In this document: piece by piece, positions 23,230 through 28,526 of the stretch | How the letters are laid out: each line of letters opens with the position of its first letter | Position numbering within the stretch: the stretch's first letter is position 1 | NCBI GenBank assembly: GCA_964501535.1 | Contig: CAZCSV010000012.1 | Coordinates: 1 to 28,526, forward strand | DNA: 28,526 bases | Direction: 5' to 3' | DNA from: FEN-1279 sp964501535 | GTDB lineage: Bacteria > Bacteroidota > Ignavibacteria > Tepidaquicellales > Tepidaquicellaceae | Notes under the pieces: model-generated | What the model was told of the DNA's origin: nothing | The model's database searches: none | What the model saw: only the letters and a program-made list of their open reading frames with translations | Made by a program: the position numbers and the translations under genes

Positions 23230-24780
23230 TTGAAAAAATTAAGTATCTTTTTTGTTCTGATGTTTTTCTTGACTTCATTAGTTTTATCCCAAACTCCGCA
23301 ATATTATAATTTTAATTCCGGAGGAACAGGTAATACAATTCCTTTTGGTAGTTCAGGTGTTTCGGGTTACAGGTCACAATGGTTAATAATGCCAAATGCA
23401 TATAATAATCCGAGTCCGGTTCCTCCCGGAAATAAAATTACAAAACTCTATATACGCGGTGCGGCTTCAGCAGGTCCTATTATATGCTCAAGTTTAAAAA
23501 TTAGATTGGGTCAAACTACCGATACTGTTTTCCAGATGAGTGCTTATACGGGTCCTATGGATTCGGTTTATTTCAAACTTTCAGATACTGTATCAACAAA
23601 TTCGAGTGGTTATGCGGTTTTTACATTGCAGACTCCTTATAATTATAATCCAGCTTTGAGTCTTGTAATCGAGATATCTCATTGTGGTTTTACCGGTACC
23701 GGTTTCAGTGTTTATCAATATACTGCTTTACCAAATAAAAGGACTAATTCACCGGGAACACCGAGTTGTGTATTTACTTATTCGTCAACAGATGCGAGAA
23801 CGATACATTCGGGTGTTGATGTGGTCCCTGCAGGACCAACAGTTACTTTACCCGATTTGATTTATTATAAATTCGAAAATAATCCAGATGCAACTTCTAC
23901 ACCGAATTATGCAGTGCCGGGTGTTGGTAATAATCCCGCACTTCTGACAGGGACTTCTTTATCGTGGTCTTCAGGAGGTCAATTTGATTCCTGCATGCTG
24001 GGAACGGGAGGAACGGGAGGTCACATTAACACGAACTGGGCAACCAACTTTGGTTCCGGCAGCTGGACTATCAGTATGTGGTTGAGTAATCTTCCGAGCA
24101 ATACCACTCTGTATTATCTCTTTGAGGAGGGTACCGGGTCATTTCGTTGCTTCCTCGGGGGAGCAGCAGGAGCCGGAAATCTATTATTGAGAGGGACAGG
24201 TGTAACAGATGTTAATGTTCCGGGCGTAGCACCGGGTCCTACAGTTGTTCATTTTGTATATGATTCTGCAACAGCAAAGATTAAAGCGTATAAAAACGGG
24301 GTATTAGCTGTAACAGTAAGTCAAACACCGTTAAATCTTGCAACAGGAACGAACTTTCAGGTTGGCGGATACAGTACATTAGCGAGTCTAAACGGTAAAA
24401 TGGATGAATTCAGGGTTTACAGAAGAGCATTGGATTCTGCCGAAGTCGCAGCAACATGGAATATTGACCTCGGAGGTCTAATAACGGGAGTTACACCGGT
24501 AACTTCAAAAATACCGAATAAATACGTTCTTGAGCAGAACTATCCGAATCCGTTCAACCCTGTAACGAAAATCAGCTTCGACTTACCGAAGACGGGACTA
24601 GTATCGTTGAAGGTATTTGACGTACTCGGAAAAGAAGTAGCGACGCTCGTAAACGAAGTGAAGAATCCCGGAAGTTACATAGTGGACTTCGACGGAGCTT
24701 CGCTCTCCAGCGGAACATACTTCTACAGATTAGAATCCAACGGATTTGTATCAACGAAGAAAATGCTGTTGATTAAGTAG
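23230..24780 (+). CDS. T9SS-exported protein: unknown module plus LamG domain (copy B)
   Basis: A 516-aa exported protein that appears to start at a TTG: AAAGGAG lies 8 bases upstream and the next residues (KKLSIFFVLMFFLTSLVLS) are a signal peptide; no ATG is present at that place. Residues about 25-198 are one copy of the unrecognised module of its neighbours (YYNFNSGGTGNTIPFG, NPSPVPPGNKITKLYIR, HCGFTG). Residues about 210-410 are a LamG/concanavalin-A-like domain (LIYYKFENN, GSWTISMWLS, VVHFVYD, GKMDEFRVYRRALDSAEV). The end is a T9SS sorting domain (NYPNPFNP, VFDVLGKEV, TKKMLLIK). So the second module of copies A and C is replaced by LamG here. Probably a carbohydrate-binding or adhesive surface protein; no catalytic site is seen. 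Confidence 0.84.
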   Translation: MKKLSIFFVLMFFLTSLVLSQTPQYYNFNSGGTGNTIPFGSSGVSGYRSQWLIMPNAYNNPSPVPPGNKITKLYIRGAASAGPIICSSLKIRLGQTTDTVFQMSAYTGPMDSVYFKLSDTVSTNSSGYAVFTLQTPYNYNPALSLVIEISHCGFTGTGFSVYQYTALPNKRTNSPGTPSCVFTYSSTDARTIHSGVDVVPAGPTVTLPDLIYYKFENNPDATSTPNYAVPGVGNNPALLTGTSLSWSSGGQFDSCMLGTGGTGGHINTNWATNFGSGSWTISMWLSNLPSNTTLYYLFEEGTGSFRCFLGGAAGAGNLLLRGTGVTDVNVPGVAPGPTVVHFVYDSATAKIKAYKNGVLAVTVSQTPLNLATGTNFQVGGYSTLASLNGKMDEFRVYRRALDSAEVAATWNIDLGGLITGVTPVTSKIPNKYVLEQNYPNPFNPVTKISFDLPKTGLVSLKVFDVLGKEVATLVNEVKNPGSYIVDFDGASLSSGTYFYRLESNGFVSTKKMLLIK

Positions 24781-24842
24781 TAGTATTTCTAAAGAATTAA
24801 CAAAATTATTAAACCCCCGGTTGAAGAAACCTGGGGTTTTTT
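24525..24842 (+). repeat. Sorting-domain DNA repeat, copy B, with terminator
   Basis: Second copy of the sorting-domain DNA repeat. From about 24670 it is nearly identical to copy C, and the identity continues past the stop codon (AGTAGTATTT, AAAGAATTAACAAAATTATT) into the terminator. Confidence 0.8.
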
Positions 24843-24844
24843 TT
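24811..24844 (+). terminator. Terminator after copy B
   Basis: AAACCCCCGG (24811-24820) pairs with CCTGGGGTTT (24830-24839) with one mismatch, followed by a T run. It is related in sequence to the terminator of copy C. Confidence 0.82.
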
Positions 24845-25583
24845 ATAATACTTATTTAAATTCAAATATTTCAAATACATTGACCGGAATGAAAACTACA
24901 TAGTCTGAGTTTATAAGAAAAAAAATTGCTTTAATGACTGTTATTTATTAAAAAAAAGGCTTCTGAAGTTTCTGCAAAGAATAAAGTACTACTGTCATGT
25001 GTATAGATTCAAAGAATCTCTAAGAAAAATGTCAATTTAAAAAAAGTGAAAAATTACATATTATTTACAAAACGTTGTAAATAAAAATTTTTTTTACCAT
25101 TGAAATTGATGGTTATTTTCTTTAAATATTAAATATAATACCATATTGTATATTTAAAATATGTTCTTTGCTAAAAAAGAAAATCAAATGTAGTTTTTGA
25201 ATTAAATTCAAAATGATTGGTAATTTCAAATAATTGGTAAAAGATATGCAAGGATTTATTATATTATCTGATGCAAACTCTTTGTTTTACTTATTTACAT
25301 TTGGATATTCTGGAGCACAGGTAAGTTTATCTGGTATTAAATTAATATGAACATATAAATTCCCATCTAATTGTAGAACAGACACGCTGTTTACAAAAGA
25401 ACAACTTGAAAATCTTTTCAATAAAAATAATATAAATAATATATTTTTCAAAGTATCTCTTGAAATTTAATTCAAACTGAAGTTTTTCATATAATATGCA
25501 AATAAGAATAATTTTTGGATATATGATATGAAGTATTGAATTAAAATTATTGTTTTAAAAACATTTTTATGAAAGGAAAAAAA
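24845..25583. other. Long A+T-rich intergenic region
   Basis: About 740 bp between two paralogues. It is mostly featureless A+T-rich sequence apart from one short interrupted frame (25246-25470, listed separately) and, at its right end, the GAAAGGA ribosome site of the next gene. No RNA gene recognised. Confidence 0.45.
25246..25470 (+). pseudogene. Short interrupted frame of unknown origin
   Basis: An ATG frame reads 34 codons (MQGFIILSDANSLFYLF, then GAQVSLSGIKLI) to a TGA at 25348-25350, then continues in the same frame for 39 codons (TYKFPSNCRTDTLFTKEQL, then FKVSLEI) to a TAA. The downstream half has a balanced, protein-like composition unlike random A+T-rich DNA. I do not recognise it. 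It may be the decayed end of a lost gene, or chance. Confidence 0.25.
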
Positions 25584-27023
25584 ATGAAAAAATTTATTTA
25601 CACATTATTAATCTTAACTTGTATTTTTGCATTAAACCTAAATGCACAAACCCCAATGTATTACAATTTAAACACCGGGACATCGAGTAATTCTTTCCCG
25701 TTCAATGTTTCTGGTGGAAAAGCAGTAAATTCTCTTTTTCTTGCGGGTGAATTTTCCAATCCGACTCCTCTACCGGCAGGACAACAAATTACTGCGGTAT
25801 ATTTCCGAACTTCGACTGCAGGGACACGATCTTATACAAATTTGCATATTTTATTGGCACAGGATTCTACGCTGACAGCTCTCACTTCAGGAACTTTTTA
25901 CCCGGGTCCATACGACACTGTTTTTGTAAAAGACACAACTTTAACAAGTACTGTAAATGGATGGATGAAAGTTGCTTTAAGGCATCCTTTTGTATATAAT
26001 CCCGCAAAGAGTCTAATTTTATTTGTGGGACAATGCGGAGCATCAGGTTCAGGTCAATCTGTACGTAATTCTTCACTTACACCTGCAGTTAGAAGAGTTT
26101 GGTCAGTCGGAGGATGTCCTTTTACACCTTACGCAAGTGTAGATGGTGCAATGATTAATTTCGGAGTAGATGTCGAACCTGCTCCTGTTTTATATTATAA
26201 TTTTGCAACTGGGGGAGGAGCAAATTCATTCCCGCTAAATCAACCGGCAGGTAAAATGGTGCAGTGGCTTGTACTTCCATATGAATTTACTAATCCAACA
26301 AGTGCTCCATTAGGTATTGTTTCCAAATTAGCAATCAGAATTGCAACGGGTTATCCGTTATCGACGACTACATATTCTCAATTTAATATCCTGATAGGAC
26401 AGACAACAATTACAAGTCTTACTTCAGGCTCTTTTTATACAGGAACAAGGGACACAGTATATAAAAGAGCAAGTGTAACATTATCAGCTGCTGCAAACTC
26501 CTGGTTAGAATTTCCATTGGACCATATATTTGTGTATATTCCCGGGCAGAGCATTGTGATTCAAATAGAACAATGCGGAGCACCCGGGGTTACCGGATAT
26601 AGTCTTGCACATACAATCCTAACAGGTAACAGGAGAGTCTGGTCGGTTGGAGGTTGTCCGTATGTTCCTTATGCCGGTGCCGGAACAAATGTTCTTAATT
26701 GCGGTCTTTATATATTACCGATAACAGGTGTCACACCTCCTATTGGAACACAATTACCCAAAGAATATAGACTGGAGCAGAATTATCCAAATCCGTTTAA
26801 TCCCATAACGAAAATCAGTTTTGATATACCAAAATCCGGTCTGGTATCGTTGAAGGTATTTGACGTGCTCGGAAAAGAAGTAGCGACACTCATAAACGAA
26901 TTGAAGAATCCCGGAAGTTACATAGTAGACTTCGATGGAACTTCTCTCTCCAGCGGAACATACTTCTACAGATTAGAATCCAACGGATTTGTATCAACGA
27001 AGAAAATGGTGTTGATTAAGTAG
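25584..27023 (+). CDS. T9SS-exported protein with tandem unknown modules (copy C)
   Basis: A 479-aa exported protein. The ATG at 25584 is preferred over one at 25569, because GAAAGGA lies at the right distance before it and the signal peptide (MKKFIYTLLILTCIFALNLNAQ) begins there, as in copy A. Layout equals copy A: module one (MYYNLNTGTSSNSFPFN), module two (LYYNFATGGGANSFPLN), and a T9SS sorting domain (NYPNPFNP, VFDVLGKEV, TKKMVLIK). Module one is about four-fifths identical to copy A by eye, module two far less so, and the sorting domain is a mosaic of copies A and B. In module two the HCG of copy A is QCG; QCG also replaces HCG in module one. Role unknown; a surface protein. Confidence 0.85.
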   Translation: MKKFIYTLLILTCIFALNLNAQTPMYYNLNTGTSSNSFPFNVSGGKAVNSLFLAGEFSNPTPLPAGQQITAVYFRTSTAGTRSYTNLHILLAQDSTLTALTSGTFYPGPYDTVFVKDTTLTSTVNGWMKVALRHPFVYNPAKSLILFVGQCGASGSGQSVRNSSLTPAVRRVWSVGGCPFTPYASVDGAMINFGVDVEPAPVLYYNFATGGGANSFPLNQPAGKMVQWLVLPYEFTNPTSAPLGIVSKLAIRIATGYPLSTTTYSQFNILIGQTTITSLTSGSFYTGTRDTVYKRASVTLSAAANSWLEFPLDHIFVYIPGQSIVIQIEQCGAPGVTGYSLAHTILTGNRRVWSVGGCPYVPYAGAGTNVLNCGLYILPITGVTPPIGTQLPKEYRLEQNYPNPFNPITKISFDIPKSGLVSLKVFDVLGKEVATLINELKNPGSYIVDFDGTSLSSGTYFYRLESNGFVSTKKMVLIK

Positions 27024-27085
27024 TAGTATTTTTAAAGAATTAACAAAATTATTAAATCCCCGGTTGATGCAATCGGGGGTTTAAT
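26768..27085 (+). repeat. Sorting-domain DNA repeat, copy C, with terminator
   Basis: Third copy of the sorting-domain DNA repeat. Its 5' part matches copy A base for base over some 50 bases (from about 26842), while from GAAGTTACATAG onward, through the stop codon and terminator, it follows copy B. Confidence 0.8.
27055..27083 (+). terminator. Terminator after copy C
   Basis: AAATCCCCGGTTG pairs with CAATCGGGGGTTT around a 3-base loop with G-T pairs allowed; the T run after it is short. It is related to the terminator after copy B. Confidence 0.75.
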
Positions 27086-27286
27086 AATTCAATAAGATAA
27101 AATTTTACATTGAATTTAAAGAATATTTTTAATAATTATGTTCTAATGGTAATACTTGCTCTTAATCAATTCGTAAAAAAGGAAGTTGCTAAATTAGTTT
27201 TTTTTAATTTCGTAAATTTAATAAATGTTTTTTAGAAAGTATACAATTATACTTAAATAACCAAAAAATATTGAAAGGAGCGAAAT

Positions 27287-28526
27287 ATGGAAAGAAATAA
27301 ACTATCTATTTTGTTTGGAGCTATTTTTGTTCTAATAATTTCATTAGGATTCTTAGGCTTATACGATGATGACCCAACGACAGCAGTTTCTTATTCCACA
27401 TTCAGACAAGTTGAAACACCTCAGAACACAGACTATCGGGGTTCCTGGTCAGCTGGACTGAACGTTCCGTCACCCGGCGGATATGGCGGTGGCGGTGTCG
27501 GATATGTCCGAAACGACACCTGCTGGTTATTTGCTTTAAACGGTGACGAAAACGGTAGTAGTGGTGCACCGGGTACTTTCCGTAAGTACAACGTTACCAC
27601 AAATACATGGACAACTTTAACTTCTAATGCCGGAAGATGCTGGACAAGTGTGACAAAAGCCGGTCCGGTAAGTAATACTTTAATCTACAACTTTGGTGGA
27701 TTACCGAACGGAGCTTCTGCTTGGACTTCGATGACGGGTGCACTTCAGTCCTATAGTATTAATAATAATACCTGGACAACTCTGGCTACGGCACCAACAC
27801 CGGCAGGAAGTTCCGGCTTACATAATTACCAGGATAGTTTGATATATGCTGTTGGTGGTATGGGTACAACCGGTCAACCAATTACCAATGTTCAGTTATA
27901 TAACATAATATCCAACACCTGGCGGCAGGCAACACCTCTGCCGGCTGCAAGAGCTAACGGTTGGATTGCTATCAGACACGATACTATTTATTACGGCTGC
28001 GGCGCCGGACCGACAACCACAACTTTCAATACGACTGTATATGTCGGTATTATCAGCCAGACCAACAGGGCAAACATAACCTGGTCAACTAATCCGGTAT
28101 CTTTCCCTGTGGGAATCCACAGATGTGATGCGGCGGAATTCGGTAACGGAATAATTATTGGTCCCGGTGCAAATGCATGGTGGGGACAGGGAAATACCTG
28201 CTATACATGGATGGGTGGAAGCAGTCCATTCGTATCTGTAGGACCGGTACCAACTCAAACCTCCGATGCTATGACCGGCTCGGTTAGTTTCCAAAGAGGC
28301 AATTATAAAGTCTGGAAATTTGTGATAGCCAGCGGACTTATCTTATCTACTCCATATCATATACTTGCTAACCAGATTTACACAGACTCTGTTTTGTCGG
28401 CAGCACCACCGACCTTAACATATCCGACGAACGTATGTAACTACGGAACAATACCGTTATATCCGTCAGGAGTATGGGCACACGGTACGGAAGTACTGGG
28501 AGATACATTGTATATCGTAGGCGGCG
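27287..28526 (+). CDS. Kelch-type beta-propeller protein, start only (runs off window)
   Basis: The frame is open from an ATG at 27287, with GAAAGGAG 8 bases before it, to the window end (413 codons). An N-terminal hydrophobic segment (LSILFGAIFVLIISLGFLG) is a signal peptide or anchor. From about residue 60 come Kelch-like repeats: YNVTTNTWTTL, YNFGGLPNG, YSINNNTWTTL, IYAVGGMGTTG, YNIISNTWRQATPLPAARA and, at the edge, DTLYIVGG. The Gly-Gly followed by a spaced Tyr and NTW is the Kelch pattern. Given its neighbours, a T9SS sorting domain is expected downstream but cannot be seen. Such propellers bind proteins or glycans at the cell surface; no catalytic motif is visible. Confidence 0.82.
   Translation, partial: MERNKLSILFGAIFVLIISLGFLGLYDDDPTTAVSYSTFRQVETPQNTDYRGSWSAGLNVPSPGGYGGGGVGYVRNDTCWLFALNGDENGSSGAPGTFRKYNVTTNTWTTLTSNAGRCWTSVTKAGPVSNTLIYNFGGLPNGASAWTSMTGALQSYSINNNTWTTLATAPTPAGSSGLHNYQDSLIYAVGGMGTTGQPITNVQLYNIISNTWRQATPLPAARANGWIAIRHDTIYYGCGAGPTTTTFNTTVYVGIISQTNRANITWSTNPVSFPVGIHRCDAAEFGNGIIIGPGANAWWGQGNTCYTWMGGSSPFVSVGPVPTQTSDAMTGSVSFQRGNYKVWKFVIASGLILSTPYHILANQIYTDSVLSAAPPTLTYPTNVCNYGTIPLYPSGVWAHGTEVLGDTLYIVGG

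Overview
The window joins an A+T-rich defence island (about 13-7858) to a stretch of host chromosome packed with secreted-protein genes. The host looks like a member of the Bacteroidota/Chlorobiota group, most likely an Ignavibacteria-type lineage. Seven complete or repairable genes right of the island end in a type IX secretion (T9SS) type-A sorting domain with the NYPNPFNP box, an Asp-Val-Lys/Lys-Lys-Met-type tail and a final lysine. A TAnnTTTG-type promoter is also visible. The taxonomic call is inference from these signatures; there is no ribosomal RNA or marker gene in the window.

Island (13-7858). Two arms diverge from a 391-bp intergenic region. The rightward arm is a four-gene type II CBASS anti-phage operon: patatin-like phospholipase effector (capV), DncV-like CD-NTase, E2-E1 fusion ligase (cap2) and JAMM deconjugase (cap3). 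Spacing is tight: 8 bp, then a 17-bp overlap, then a 4-bp overlap. The expected logic is that the CD-NTase makes a cyclic nucleotide on infection, CapV is switched on and degrades the cell membrane, and Cap2/Cap3 attach and remove the CD-NTase C-terminus to tune it. The leftward arm holds a WYL-domain regulator (CapW-like), a 604-aa DUF2779 protein that looks like a Cas4-like nuclease fused to a DEDD exonuclease, and a small DUF3892-like protein. Both island ends carry the same perfect 43-bp sequence, the 3' part of a tRNA-Asp(GUC) gene starting at the anticodon loop, in INVERTED orientation. Neither end has the tRNA 5' half. The right copy keeps what looks like the native tRNA terminator.

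Chromosomal part (7891-28526). In order: a LamG/P-domain T9SS protein (minus strand); an M28 metallopeptidase broken by one extra base in a run of eight G; a beta-propeller/transglutaminase protein; a 5'-truncated DUF4239 remnant; an 815-aa propeller protein; a YCF48-like remnant with a nonsense codon; a beta-helix protein; a YCF48-like propeller (minus strand); three related T9SS proteins in a row (21616-27023) that share an unrecognised N-terminal module and have exchanged DNA in their sorting domains and terminators; and the start of a Kelch-type protein that runs off the window. Most of these are exported surface or extracellular proteins with no clear substrate. Genes of the T9SS machinery itself are not in the window.
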